From Clostridia bacterium (GTDB lineage Bacteria; Bacillota_A; Clostridia; Christensenellales; Aristaeellaceae): a stretch of 64,000 nt of DNA. The stretch's first letter is position 1, and the number at the start of each line of letters is the position of its first letter. The stretch is taken from contig JAFWYA010000055.1 of the NCBI GenBank assembly GCA_017517815.1, positions 1-64,000 on the forward strand. The letters run 5' to 3'. The notes under the pieces were generated by a model. The model was not told the origin of the DNA. It did not search any database and was given only the letters and a program-made list of their open reading frames with translations. Shown here piece by piece: positions 46,333-56,717 of this stretch. The translations under genes and the position numbers were made by a program.

Positions 46333-47730
46333 ATGAACTGTTATCTGGCGGTGGATATCGGCGCATCCGGCGGCAGGCATATCGTTGGATATGTGCAGGA
46401 CGGCTGCATCCGCACGCAGGAGATTTACCGTTTTGAAAACGGAGCTGCCATGAAAAACGGTCACCTGTGCTGGGATGCAGAGGGGCTGTTCAGCCATGTG
46501 GTCGCCGGCATGAAGGCGTGCTGTGAGCAAGGTTTCATTCCGGTAAGTATGGGCATCGACACATGGGCGGTCGACTTTGCGCTGCTGGATGAAAACGGCG
46601 AGTTGGTGGGCGACATTGTTGCTTATCGCGATGCGCGCACGGAAGGCATGGATGCACGTCTTGAAAAAACGATGCCCTTTGAGAAACTGTACCGCATCAC
46701 AGGTATCGCCAAACAGCCATTCAACACCTTGTATCAGATGATGGCTGTGCTGGATGAACATCCTGAGTATCGCGAACAGGTCAAAGATTTTCTGCTGGTG
46801 CCGGAATACCTCAGCTATCGTCTGACCGGCAAGCGCGCTCATGAGTGGACGAACGTATCCACCGGCGCGCTGGCAGACGCCGCAACGCATGACTGGTCAC
46901 TGGAAGTGCGCAAAGCTGCCGATCTGCCTGACAGCTGGTTTGAAACGCCCATTGTTCCGCCCGGAACGGTGCTGGGTACGCTGAAGGATGAAGTGCGTGC
47001 TGAAGTGAGGTTTGACACGATGGTCATTCTTCCTGCTACGCATGACACCGGCAGCGCCTATATGGCTGTGCCTGCACGCGATGAAAATGCTGCTTTCCTG
47101 TCCAGCGGCACCTGGAGCCTGCTGGGTGTGGAACTGGATCATCCTGCAACGGGTGAAGGCAGCCTCAAAGCTGGCTTCACCAATGAGGGCGGGTGGGGCT
47201 ATACCACGCGGTATCTGAAAAACATCATGGGTATGTGGATGCTGCAGTGCATTCGTGCGGAAACGGGAAAAAAACATTCCTATGCTGAAATGGCTGAAAT
47301 GGCGGAGGCTTCTGATTATCCTGCATGGATCGATGCTGCGGACAACCGCTTTCTTGCGCCGGCCAGCATGCTGGATGAGGTCAAAGCTGCTCTTGGGGAA
47401 CAGGGCGCGCCCGAGCCGCAAAACCTTGCGGATGTGCTGCGTGCCGTCACGCTGGGCCTTGCGGTATGCTACCGCGACAGCATCCGTGAAATGGAGAAAC
47501 TGACCGGCAAAACCTTTACGTCCATCAACATCGTTGGCGGCGGCAGCCAGAACCTGACGCTCAACCGCATGACGGCAAAGCTCACGGGGCTTCCTGTTTT
47601 TGCAGGGCCCACCGAGGGCACGGCGCTGGGCAACCTGGCCGCGCAGATGATCGCCGACAGCGTGTTTATGGATATCGCTGCATTCCGCGCAGCGCTTTCT
47701 GGTAGCTTTGACATCCAGATTTTTGAATAA
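46333..47730 (+). CDS. rhaB: rhamnulokinase
   Basis: The 465-residue FGGY kinase opens with CYLAVDIGASGGRHIVG, the RhaB form of the phosphate loop, and shows GIDTWAVDFALLD, TGIAKQPFNTLYQ, HDTGSAYMAVPA and VGGGSQNLTLNRMTA. It phosphorylates L-rhamnulose to rhamnulose 1-phosphate. It heads a rhaB-rhaA-rhaD operon with gaps of 17 and 6 bases. An extended -10 (TGTTATAAT) lies about 35 bases upstream. Confidence 0.94.
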   Translation: MNCYLAVDIGASGGRHIVGYVQDGCIRTQEIYRFENGAAMKNGHLCWDAEGLFSHVVAGMKACCEQGFIPVSMGIDTWAVDFALLDENGELVGDIVAYRDARTEGMDARLEKTMPFEKLYRITGIAKQPFNTLYQMMAVLDEHPEYREQVKDFLLVPEYLSYRLTGKRAHEWTNVSTGALADAATHDWSLEVRKAADLPDSWFETPIVPPGTVLGTLKDEVRAEVRFDTMVILPATHDTGSAYMAVPARDENAAFLSSGTWSLLGVELDHPATGEGSLKAGFTNEGGWGYTTRYLKNIMGMWMLQCIRAETGKKHSYAEMAEMAEASDYPAWIDAADNRFLAPASMLDEVKAALGEQGAPEPQNLADVLRAVTLGLAVCYRDSIREMEKLTGKTFTSINIVGGGSQNLTLNRMTAKLTGLPVFAGPTEGTALGNLAAQMIADSVFMDIAAFRAALSGSFDIQIFE

Positions 47731-47747
47731 AACGGAGGGAAAACAAC

Positions 47748-49001
47748 ATGAGCAATGCTGCATTTGAACTGGCAAAAGAACGGTATGCCTCCGTGGGCGT
47801 AGACGTTGAGAAGGCGCTTGCGCTGCTTGGCAAAACGCCCATCAGCATCCACTGCTGGCAGGGCGACGATGTCATCGGTTTTGAAAATGCCGACGGTGAA
47901 CTGACTGGCGGTATTCAGACCACTGGCAACTATCCCGGCAAAGCCCGCACACCCGCGGAATTAATGGCGGACTTTGAAAAGGCCATTTCGCTCATCGGCG
48001 GTGTAAAGCGCATCAATCTGCATGCCAGCTACGCTGTTTTTGAAAATGGCGAAAAGGCGGAGCGCGACGCTCTGGAACCCAAACATTTCAAGGCATGGGT
48101 CGACTTTGCCAAAAAGAACGGCCTGGGCATCGATTTCAACCCCACCTATTTCAGTCATCCCATGGTCAAGGATGGGTTGACCCTGTCCTCGCCCGACGAA
48201 GAGGTGCGTGCCTACTGGGTGCGCCATGGCATTGCATGCCGCCGCATCGCCGCCTATTTTGCCAAAGAGCTGGGTACGCACAGCCTGTGCAATGTTTGGA
48301 TTCCCGATGGATTGAAGGATGTGCCTGCCGACCGCTTTGGTCCGCGCATGAGGCTGAAGAAGAGCCTTGACGAGATCTTCGCCGAAAAGCTGGACGGCGT
48401 GATCGACTGTGTGGAGTCGAAGGTGTTTGGTATTGGTCTGGAAGCCTATACCGTTGGCTCCAATGAGTTCTACACCGCCTATGCAGCTGCGCATCCCGGT
48501 GTGTACAACCTGATCGACAATGGCCATTATCATCCCAGCGAGGATGCATCCGACAAGATCCCGGCGATGCTTTGCCACTTTGACCGTGTGCCGCTGCACG
48601 TCACCCGTCCCATGCGCTGGGACAGCGACCACGTTGTACGCCTGAATGACGACCTCAAAAACATCGCCACCGAGATCGTTCGCTGCGACGGCCTTGAAAA
48701 GGTGCTCATCGGACTGGATTACTTTGACGCTTCCATTAACCGTGTGGCGGCATGGGTATGCGGCGTGCGCAATATGCAAAAAGCCCTGCTGGATGCGCTG
48801 CTCACCCCGCATGCAGCGCTTTGCAAATTGCAGGACGAAAGCCGCTTTACCGAACTGATGGTTATGCAGGAAGCACTGAAAACCCTGCCCATGGGCGCTG
48901 TTTGGGAAGAATTCTGCGCGCGTGAGAACGTGCCTGCTGACAGCGAATGGCTGCCTGTTGTCATGAAATACGAAAACGAAGTACTGCTGAAAAGAGGCTG
49001 A
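47748..49001 (+). CDS. rhaA: L-rhamnose isomerase
   Basis: The 417-residue protein is of standard RhaA length. CWQGDDVIGFE, GLGIDFNPTYFSHP, HSLCNVWIPDGLKD and the metal-site DNGHYHPSE region are typical, as is PMRWDSDHVV. It interconverts L-rhamnose and L-rhamnulose with Mn2+. It starts after CGGAGGG and is the middle gene of the rhamnose operon. Confidence 0.96.
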   Translation: MSNAAFELAKERYASVGVDVEKALALLGKTPISIHCWQGDDVIGFENADGELTGGIQTTGNYPGKARTPAELMADFEKAISLIGGVKRINLHASYAVFENGEKAERDALEPKHFKAWVDFAKKNGLGIDFNPTYFSHPMVKDGLTLSSPDEEVRAYWVRHGIACRRIAAYFAKELGTHSLCNVWIPDGLKDVPADRFGPRMRLKKSLDEIFAEKLDGVIDCVESKVFGIGLEAYTVGSNEFYTAYAAAHPGVYNLIDNGHYHPSEDASDKIPAMLCHFDRVPLHVTRPMRWDSDHVVRLNDDLKNIATEIVRCDGLEKVLIGLDYFDASINRVAAWVCGVRNMQKALLDALLTPHAALCKLQDESRFTELMVMQEALKTLPMGAVWEEFCARENVPADSEWLPVVMKYENEVLLKRG

Positions 49002-49007
49002 TATACC

Positions 49008-49832
49008 ATGAAAATGACGGATCTTTCCATTATGAAGCGCTATATCCGCACCTGTGAGGACGGCTGGAATCAGGGGTGGCATGAGCGCAATGGCGGCAAC
49101 CTGACCTACCGTCTGACCAAAGAGGAAGTAGCGGAAATGAAGCCCTTCTTCTACGATCAGCCCCGTGAGTGGGTGAATATGGGTGTAACGGGTGAAAACC
49201 TTGCCGGCGAATATTTCATCTCCACCGGCAGCGGCAAGTTCTTCCGCAATGTGGCCCTTGATCCTGAGGACAGTCTGTGCGTTGTGGAGATCAATGAACG
49301 CGGCGACAGCTACCGCATCGTATGGGGCCTTGTCAATGGAGGCCGTCCCACCAGCGAATTCCCGACCCATTTCATGAATCACAGTGTGCGCGTGGCGGCC
49401 ACCAATGGCGTATGCCGCGTTATTTACCATGCGCATACGGCCAACCTGATTGCTATGACCTATGTGCTGCCCCTTACCGACCGTGACTTCTCCCGTGCAT
49501 TGTGGCAGTCCGCCACGGAATGCCCTGTGGTTTTCCCCGGCGGCGTGGGCGTTGTGGAGTGGATGGTGCCAGGCGGGGCTGAGATCGCGCTGGCGACCTG
49601 CGAAAAAATGAAAGAGTACGACGCTGCTGTGTGGGCGCACCACGGCTTGTTCTGCAGCGGCCCGGACTTTGACACCACCTTCGGCCTGATGCATACCATC
49701 GAAAAAGCCGCACAGATCTGGGTGCTGGCCATGAGCTGCGGCATGGGTATCCGTCAGACCATCACCGACGACGGCCTGCGCGCCATCGCTCGCGACTTTG
49801 GCGTAACCATCCGCGAGGATTTCCTTGACTGA
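49008..49832 (+). CDS. rhaD: rhamnulose-1-phosphate aldolase
   Basis: The 274-residue class II aldolase has WHERNGGNLTYRL, FISTGSGKFFRNV, YHAHTANLIAMTYVL and WAHHGLFCSG, with zinc histidines in the last two. It splits rhamnulose 1-phosphate to dihydroxyacetone phosphate and L-lactaldehyde. It starts 6 bases after rhaA. No lactaldehyde reductase is seen nearby. A terminator ends the operon. Confidence 0.95.
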   Translation: MKMTDLSIMKRYIRTCEDGWNQGWHERNGGNLTYRLTKEEVAEMKPFFYDQPREWVNMGVTGENLAGEYFISTGSGKFFRNVALDPEDSLCVVEINERGDSYRIVWGLVNGGRPTSEFPTHFMNHSVRVAATNGVCRVIYHAHTANLIAMTYVLPLTDRDFSRALWQSATECPVVFPGGVGVVEWMVPGGAEIALATCEKMKEYDAAVWAHHGLFCSGPDFDTTFGLMHTIEKAAQIWVLAMSCGMGIRQTITDDGLRAIARDFGVTIREDFLD

Positions 49833-49840
49833 TTCGATGA

Positions 49841-49878
49841 AAAAAAGCCGGAGCAGCGTGTCTGCTCCGGCTTTTTGG
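49841..49878 (+). terminator. terminator of the rhamnose operon
   Basis: AAAAAAGCCGGAGCAG and CTGCTCCGGCTTTTT pair around CGTGT, ending in a T-run. Confidence 0.9.
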
Positions 49879-49879
49879 T

Positions 49880-49908
49880 TTGACATGGTAGGATGTATAT
49901 GATAAGAT
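49880..49908 (+). promoter_or_regulatory. promoter of the arabinofuranosidase gene
   Basis: A perfect TTGACA, 17 bases and TAAGAT, starting directly behind the rhamnose operon terminator. Confidence 0.8.
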
Positions 49909-49916
49909 TTTTTTAA

Positions 49917-51458
<1,542 letters not shown>

Positions 51459-51466
51459 GCGGTAAA

Positions 51467-51505
51467 TAAAAAGGGGTCTGACAGTTAAAGTCAGGCCTCT
51501 TTTTG
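51467..51505. terminator. terminator after the arabinofuranosidase gene
   Basis: AAAAAGGGGTCTGAC and GTCAGGCCTCTTTTT pair (one mismatch) around a 7-base loop with a T-run. The CotH-like gene ends convergently at 51526. Confidence 0.8.
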
Positions 51506-51525
51506 TTGTTGATCGAAGATAACGA

Positions 51526-53811
51526 TCACTCAGCCGGAGAATAGGATTCGGCTTCCAGAAACTCGGGCTCATAAGTCTGATCCAGCTGGATCATCCATGA
51601 ACCAGGCGTATTCATGAACATCTCATAATAGATATGTGGGTCAGTTCCATAGCGCTCGGCGGCAAGGGCAACGCCATCGATGACAGCCATGGGGTCAAAG
51701 AATTCATTGGCAACGTCTCCATAGAACATACCCTCGTCGCGGAAATAGCGCAGCACTGCATCACGATCGTCGCCGTAAAGCTCAAGCAGTTCAGGATAGC
51801 TGTCGACATAGTAGTCATAGTCGAACACAGGGCCATAATCCACTCCGTCAAGAATGGCGGGACGGTAGTACAGATCCTCGTAGACAACCGACAGTGTGAG
51901 CCGATCGCCGCTGCGTTCTCCCTCAAACGGTTCGCCGTTGAGCCAGATGACCACATCGTCGGGAATTGTGCAATTGGGTTTGGCGCGGAAGGTGAACGTT
52001 GCCTGCCATATGCCGAACTCCTCTTCTGTGGCGGGCTGAAGGCATACAAACTGCGTATCTTCCAGAAAGAGACTGCCATGCGGTTCATCAAGAACTTCAG
52101 TGAGTTCAGCAGTGTGGGCATTTCCATAGGGAAGCAGGAAGACCAGCTCGATTTCGTGCGTTGGTTCATCCTCGCCCCATGCGGCGATCTCATCATGCAA
52201 AAAGCTGTATTGATCGCGCAGCTGTGAAGCCAGCGTTTCCATTTCATACTCAAAGCTTGGCAGCACGTTAAGGAAGCCCAGCTGCTGCGACTGGTGACGG
52301 CAGTAGTTCATCAGCCAGCCATTGCGGATGTTTTCAACGTATTGTTGAAAAGATTTCAGATGCTGACCATGCGTTTCGCCAAACAAAACCTCTTCATAGA
52401 CAGGGCGCACCTCGTTTTGCATGATCTGTTTGGCTGCACGCTGAAAAACGGTGGTGCGGTAAAAAGAATTGCTGAAGTCGTTGTTGGCGCGCAGCGAAGG
52501 TTCAAAATTGGCAAATGCATTGTCAAAATCCCATACAGGGCCGGCATAGATTCTGCTTTCGCCCTCGGGGATCACAAAGAACGTGGACGACCATGAATAC
52601 AGCGTGGAATTGTAAAACAGCTCCGCCACCAGATGACTGCGCGTGAAAGAATCAATATCGATCAGCTCTTCGAGAGACTGACCGGTAACCGGATGATAGC
52701 CGTAGTTGAGCATGGCTTCATAGGCATACAAAAACAGTTCGCTGATGGTTTTGACCATGGTCGGGCCGGCATATTCGGGCGCCTTCAGTGCAATAAAACG
52801 GTCTGTTGACAGGCGGAACCATGCATGATCAGTCAGTGTACCGCGCGATTCCAGTTCCAGCAAATAGCCGCCTGCGTGCACGTCACGATTGTCGTATACG
52901 CCATCTGCATATCCATAGTCATAACCATAGCTGTTATATGCATCAGCCTGCGGGTCTTCGCTGGTATAATTGGTGGGCGAGGGCAAATCGCTTGGATCTG
53001 ATACACCAAGTTTTTTGTTAACTGGCTTCAGAAGCTTATCAAAATCCCTGATATTGATGCTGTTTTCGCTGACTTGCACCTTTTCCGCCAACAGGTAAAC
53101 GCCGCGGTAATCACCGTCGTAATAAAGGTCTACCTGCTCACAGGTGGAGGCGCTGCTGAGACCAAGCTCTTTGGCAAGATCCAGTGCAATTTGATTGCGC
53201 AAAAGGGTAGGGTCGCGTTCGTTGGTCAGCAGTGTCCAGGTGCGGCAGCGTTCGGCCTCGATACCGGTTTCCAGAAGATCAGCTTTGTATTCCAGCTTGA
53301 ACTGGTAGGGGGATTTGTATTCTACATTGCGCCATGTGCTGTTGCCCCTGCCGCGCAGCTGATCCAGCTGCATTTGGGCAGAAATGCTTCCGTCTGGGCG
53401 CAGCATGATGATGCTGCCGGTGGTTTCGTTTTCATGCAGTTGGCAGTTTTCCAGCCACAGACGCCCGTGCTGCACGGGGTCATCGCTGAAAAGGTGCAGC
53501 GAACGCAGATTTTGTGAAACAAAAACATGAAGCGTTTTGCCAGTCTGCGGAAGAACACCGCTGAGTATGCCGGGGATGACGTCGCTTTCATGACTGTGCT
53601 GTGTCCAGTCAATGAGGATTCGCTCGCCGTTCGCCGTCAGTTCAAGCTGGGCGAGCTTCGTGCCGGAGGGCAGAAACAACCAGTCCTCATCCTGCAGCAT
53701 ACAGGATGATACGGTAACATCGCCCGGTCCATGCCATATGACCTGAGCACGGGCAGAAACAGCCCACAGCATCAGGGTTGCCAGTATGACCAGCATCATC
53801 TTTCGCTTCAT
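51526..53811 (-). CDS. CotH-like protein kinase family protein, secreted
   Basis: The start at 53811 follows AGGAGG and gives 761 residues with a signal peptide (about 1-22). The CotH signatures are LRGRGNSTWRNVEYKSPYQFKLE, LLTNERDPTLLRNQIALDLA, VDLYYDGDYRGVYLLAEKV and GPVWDFDNAFANFE. CotH in Bacillus is an atypical protein kinase of spore coat proteins, while many clostridial relatives are exported surface proteins. The signal peptide and the extra C-terminal 200 residues point to an extracellular role here. It lies next to cotJ genes on the other strand. Confidence 0.85.
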   Translation of the reverse strand: MKRKMMLVILATLMLWAVSARAQVIWHGPGDVTVSSCMLQDEDWLFLPSGTKLAQLELTANGERILIDWTQHSHESDVIPGILSGVLPQTGKTLHVFVSQNLRSLHLFSDDPVQHGRLWLENCQLHENETTGSIIMLRPDGSISAQMQLDQLRGRGNSTWRNVEYKSPYQFKLEYKADLLETGIEAERCRTWTLLTNERDPTLLRNQIALDLAKELGLSSASTCEQVDLYYDGDYRGVYLLAEKVQVSENSINIRDFDKLLKPVNKKLGVSDPSDLPSPTNYTSEDPQADAYNSYGYDYGYADGVYDNRDVHAGGYLLELESRGTLTDHAWFRLSTDRFIALKAPEYAGPTMVKTISELFLYAYEAMLNYGYHPVTGQSLEELIDIDSFTRSHLVAELFYNSTLYSWSSTFFVIPEGESRIYAGPVWDFDNAFANFEPSLRANNDFSNSFYRTTVFQRAAKQIMQNEVRPVYEEVLFGETHGQHLKSFQQYVENIRNGWLMNYCRHQSQQLGFLNVLPSFEYEMETLASQLRDQYSFLHDEIAAWGEDEPTHEIELVFLLPYGNAHTAELTEVLDEPHGSLFLEDTQFVCLQPATEEEFGIWQATFTFRAKPNCTIPDDVVIWLNGEPFEGERSGDRLTLSVVYEDLYYRPAILDGVDYGPVFDYDYYVDSYPELLELYGDDRDAVLRYFRDEGMFYGDVANEFFDPMAVIDGVALAAERYGTDPHIYYEMFMNTPGSWMIQLDQTYEPEFLEAESYSPAE

Positions 53812-53883
53812 TATGAATATCCTCCTGGAAACGGCAGTTATATTCAGTATATCATATGAAGGGGAAAGATGGAAAGCTGAAAA

Positions 53884-53927
53884 AAGCAAACAGGGACAGA
53901 GAAAGCAATTCTCTATCCCTGTTTGCT
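53884..53927 (-). terminator. terminator of the small basic protein gene
   Basis: AGCAAACAGGGA pairs with TCCCTGTTTGCT and AGAGAA with TTCTCT inside, giving a long interrupted stem. It lies directly past the stop codon at 53929. Confidence 0.75.
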
Positions 53928-53928
53928 G

Positions 53929-54216
53929 TTACCAGCGTCTGCGTCTCAGACGAGTCATGGAGCGATTGGGGTTGTGACCAACAGCCCGCAGTACGCTGCG
54001 TCCTGCCATGCTGCCGCGTGGACGCACATAAGTACTCAATGCAAGCGGCTCAGGCCAGTTGCTTTCAACCGGCTGAAACGCCCGTTCGTCAACATAACGG
54101 GTGTGAACAAAGCGGTCGGAGAAACGGGGCATGCCTGCTGAGGGACGTTCCAGCGCAGGCAGCAGCACGGCTTCGCTTTTTTGCAGTGCAGGCTGCTTCC
54201 ACCATTCGTTTTGCAT
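53929..54216 (-). CDS. small basic protein, candidate spore protein
   Basis: The 95-residue frame starts after AGGAAGGAAGTG and ends at its own terminator, so it is probably real. The C-terminal half is very rich in Arg and Ser and closes with MTRLRRRRW. No known domain is recognised. It is divergent from the cotJ operon, and the two starts share a 10-base inverted repeat, which suggests common control during sporulation. A coat or core DNA-associated role is only a guess. Confidence 0.6.
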   Translation of the reverse strand: MQNEWWKQPALQKSEAVLLPALERPSAGMPRFSDRFVHTRYVDERAFQPVESNWPEPLALSTYVRPRGSMAGRSVLRAVGHNPNRSMTRLRRRRW

Positions 54217-54251
54217 TCAAACACTTCCTTCCTGCGGCCTTGATCGCATGG

Positions 54252-54316
54252 TTCATCCTATGCGATGATTTGCAAAGCGTGTGCCGAACACAAAACCGTT
54301 TTGATCATAGGATGAA
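54252..54316. promoter_or_regulatory. mirror-image motif in the divergent cotJ region
   Basis: TTCATCCTAT at 54252-54261 and ATAGGATGAA at 54307-54316 are exact inverted copies, so each divergent gene sees CATAGGATG at a similar place. This resembles the -10 of sporulation sigma-K promoters (CATAnnnTA) or could be a shared operator. Assignment to a sigma factor is tentative. Confidence 0.4.
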
Positions 54317-54359
54317 ATGCGGATGATTTTCGCAGTTTTCAGGGAAAGGAAGACTTCAC

Positions 54360-54740
54360 ATGAACACTCAATGTCAGAAGGCGTTTCCGGCCATGGTTCA
54401 GCCTGTGCCGCAGCATGCAGGCAATGTTTTTTCGCCCGGGCAGGCTTTGCAAAACGGCACGCTGTTTCCTGAACTGTATAAACCCATGAACGGCAGACAA
54501 TGCTCCGGCGGATGCTATGGGGATGAGGCGCAGATGCTGAACTTTGCTGCATGGGATATGAGGCTGTATCTTGATACTCATCCCTGCGATCAGCATGCGT
54601 TGTCCTTCTATCACGAAATGTGCCGCCGTGCACCTCAGCCCGGCTATGCCTGCACCTTTGCCGGGTGCAATCAGGACGGATGGCACTGGACAGACGATCC
54701 GTGGCCGTGGGAAATGACAGCCAATGCCGGGAGGGTTTGA
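54360..54740 (+). CDS. CotJA-CotJB fusion spore coat protein
   Basis: The 126-residue protein joins two coat proteins. Residues about 25-45 (FSPGQALQNGTLFPELYKP) are the CotJA core; residues about 56-120 (LNFAAWDMRLYLDTHPCDQHAL ... WHWTDDPWPWE) are CotJB. In Bacillus and most Clostridia these are separate neighbouring genes, so this is a fusion. There is no stop or restart between the parts. Together with CotJC they form part of the inner spore coat. cotJC starts 3 bases downstream. AAAGGAAG precedes the start. Confidence 0.85.
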   Translation: MNTQCQKAFPAMVQPVPQHAGNVFSPGQALQNGTLFPELYKPMNGRQCSGGCYGDEAQMLNFAAWDMRLYLDTHPCDQHALSFYHEMCRRAPQPGYACTFAGCNQDGWHWTDDPWPWEMTANAGRV

Positions 54741-54743
54741 CGC

Positions 54744-55343
54744 ATGTTTATATATGAAAAGAAACTGCAGTATCCTGTTTGTATCAAAAAGCCGGATCCC
54801 AGAATGGCGGCGGCCATCATCAGCCAGTACGGCGGTCCGGACGGTGAGCTGGGCGCTTCACTGAGGTATCTGAGCCAGCGTTTTTCCATGCCGCATAAAG
54901 AAGTCAAAGGGTTGCTCACGGACGTAGCTGTGGAAGAACTCGGGCATCTTGAGATTGTGGGGGCGATGGTTTACCAGTTGACCCGCAACCTGAATGAAGA
55001 ACAGATCAAAAAGGCTGGGTTTGACGCCTATTTTACGGATCACACACAGGGCGTATATCCTCAGGCGGCAGCAGGCTTTCCCTATACGGCGGCTTCGATG
55101 GCTGTCAAGGGCGATCCCGTCACAGATCTGCATGAAGATCTCGCGGCTGAACAGAAGGCGCGCACAACTTACGAAAATCTGCTGCTTTTGGCGGATGATC
55201 CTGATGTGATTGATGTGCTGCGTTATCTGCGCGAAAGAGAAATCGTGCACTATCAGCGTTTTTCCGAAGCCCTGGGCATTGTGCGTGAAAAACTGGATGA
55301 ACGCAATTTCTATGCGTTTAACCCTGCACTCAGCCTGAAATAA
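54744..55343 (+). CDS. cotJC: spore coat protein CotJC, manganese catalase family
   Basis: The 199-residue protein starts MFIYEKKLQYPV and has the di-manganese helices with EELGHLEIVGAM and REREIVHYQRF, plus DLAAEQKARTTYE. It is close to manganese catalase in fold and may remove hydrogen peroxide in the spore coat. It begins 3 bases after the CotJA-CotJB gene, so the unit matches a cotJABC operon reduced to two genes. Confidence 0.93.
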   Translation: MFIYEKKLQYPVCIKKPDPRMAAAIISQYGGPDGELGASLRYLSQRFSMPHKEVKGLLTDVAVEELGHLEIVGAMVYQLTRNLNEEQIKKAGFDAYFTDHTQGVYPQAAAGFPYTAASMAVKGDPVTDLHEDLAAEQKARTTYENLLLLADDPDVIDVLRYLREREIVHYQRFSEALGIVREKLDERNFYAFNPALSLK

Positions 55344-55352
55344 ACAAAGGCC

Positions 55353-55379
55353 CCGTTTCCGCAAAATGGAAACGGGGCT
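55353..55379. terminator. terminator between cotJC and the CAP-domain gene
   Basis: GCCCCGTTTCC and GGAAACGGGGC form an 11-pair stem around a 6-7 base loop between convergent genes; T-runs are weak. Confidence 0.75.
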
Positions 55380-55383
55380 GATT

Positions 55384-56154
55384 TCAGCGTACAAACAGCT
55401 GTGTAACGTAGACAAAACCCTGGCTGTCCTTCCAGACACCAATGCCAACTTTCGTCCAGCTCTTGCTGAGAATATTGCGCCGGTGACCGGAGCTGCTCAT
55501 GAAAGCAGCTTGTGACTTTTCAACCGTCGCATGGTGCGCAATGTTTTCACCCACGGCATTGAAAGAATAGCCGAAGGTTTTCAGCATCTGCGATGCGGAG
55601 CCATAGGTGGGGGAGGTGTGAGCAAAATAATTCTTCTCGTGCATATCGCGGCTTTTGAGCCTTGCCAGCTCGCAAAGTACGGGATCAAGCGTAAGAGCGG
55701 GCATTCCGTTGGCAGAACGGTCCTGATTTAGCAGAAGAAATGCATTTTCCTCTTGCGCAGTAACAGAACCCGTAGTATAATCACCCTCGTTGGAGGGAGG
55801 AACCGCAGTTTCCACAGGTTTTTGCGTCGGTTTCGGCGTGGGAACGGCTGTCGGCGCCGCAGTAGGTGCAGGCGATGCCGTTGGCACTGCTGTGGGCACA
55901 GGCGTTGCGACCGGCGCGGCTGTTGGCGCAGGCGTTTCTGTGGGGACAATCGTCGGTTCAGCAGTAGGTGCTGGCGTTGCACTGGGCACGGGCGTACAGG
56001 TGGACGCAACGGGCGGACAGTAGCTGTTTTGTCTGTAAGGCCAGCCCTTGAATCCAAACTGCGACGTGGGCGCGCCGCCAGCTGCAAAGGCAGTGGAAGC
56101 GGCTGAAAGGCTCACGGCAAGAACAAGTGCGGTCAGCTTTTGTTTTTTCTGCAT
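55384..56154 (-). CDS. secreted CAP-domain (SCP/PR1-like) protein
   Basis: Start ATG 56154 follows AGGAGG and gives 256 residues. A signal peptide (about 1-24) is followed by a Pro/Thr/Ala-rich linker with PTA-type repeats (about 50-115) and a C-terminal CAP domain with LLNQDRSANGMPAL, MHEKNYFAHTSP, GENIAHH and SGHRRNIL. Clostridial relatives such as YkwD-like proteins are exported, often during sporulation. The activity is unknown. The linker DNA is a tandem repeat and may vary in length. Confidence 0.9.
   Translation of the reverse strand: MQKKQKLTALVLAVSLSAASTAFAAGGAPTSQFGFKGWPYRQNSYCPPVASTCTPVPSATPAPTAEPTIVPTETPAPTAAPVATPVPTAVPTASPAPTAAPTAVPTPKPTQKPVETAVPPSNEGDYTTGSVTAQEENAFLLLNQDRSANGMPALTLDPVLCELARLKSRDMHEKNYFAHTSPTYGSASQMLKTFGYSFNAVGENIAHHATVEKSQAAFMSSSGHRRNILSKSWTKVGIGVWKDSQGFVYVTQLFVR
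55835..55995 (-). repeat. tandem repeat coding the CAP-protein linker
   Basis: Short imperfect units (GGCxxxGCxGTxGG-type on the plus strand) repeat across about 160 bases and code for the Pro-Thr-Ala-rich linker. Confidence 0.7.
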
Positions 56155-56304
56155 GGAGTACCTCCTGAGTGAAAAGTTTCGCCTTCGATGGCGTAACACA
56201 ATCGTAATAAAAAAGTCATTAAAACGCAAACAAATATCCAGGGAACTTCCATGGTAATATTTCCAAACGGAAGCAATACCCCAGGATTTGAGGAGGAAAC
56301 GCAT

Positions 56305-56703
56305 ATGAATCTGGTCAAATGCCCCCGCTGTGATCTCAACTACATCCTTGACACTGAAAAACTGTGCAAGGTTTGTCTTCGCGAAATGAAGGGTTCGCAT
56401 GTGGAAGACGAGATGGAAATGTGCTCTGTGTGCAACGCTGCGCCCGCTATGCCCGGCCATGACGTATGCCTCAGCTGTCTGAAGGAAATGAACAACACCA
56501 CCTCTGATGAAGACGTGGAAGAGAACCAGACCGTGGTTGATGAGAGCACCATCGGCCTGAATTCCATGAGCAGCATGGATGAGATCATTCCTCAGATCCA
56601 CGAAGAGATTCCTGCCAATGAGTTTGGCGATATCGAAAGCGAGCTGTCTCTGGAAAGCGTCATCGAAGAAGAAAACGAAGACGAGGAAGAGGACGAAGAC
56701 TAA
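56305..56703 (+). CDS. small protein with two paired-cysteine ribbons and an acidic tail
   Basis: ATG 56305 follows GAGGAGG; 132 residues. The N-terminal half has four CxxC pairs (CPRC near 7, CKVC near 22, CSVC near 41 and CLSC near 55), likely two zinc ribbons. The C-terminal half is strongly acidic and ends in about 20 Glu/Asp-rich residues. Basic partners such as nucleic-acid-binding or ribosomal proteins could bind the tail. The metallophosphoesterase gene begins 15 bases downstream. Function unknown. Confidence 0.8.
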   Translation: MNLVKCPRCDLNYILDTEKLCKVCLREMKGSHVEDEMEMCSVCNAAPAMPGHDVCLSCLKEMNNTTSDEDVEENQTVVDESTIGLNSMSSMDEIIPQIHEEIPANEFGDIESELSLESVIEEENEDEEEDED

Positions 56704-56717
56704 AAAGCGAGGGACGA

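Noticed and set aside
55835..55995. Short tandem repeats taken as a CRISPR array
   Set aside because: Units are imperfect, without unique spacers, and code for a Pro/Thr-rich linker.
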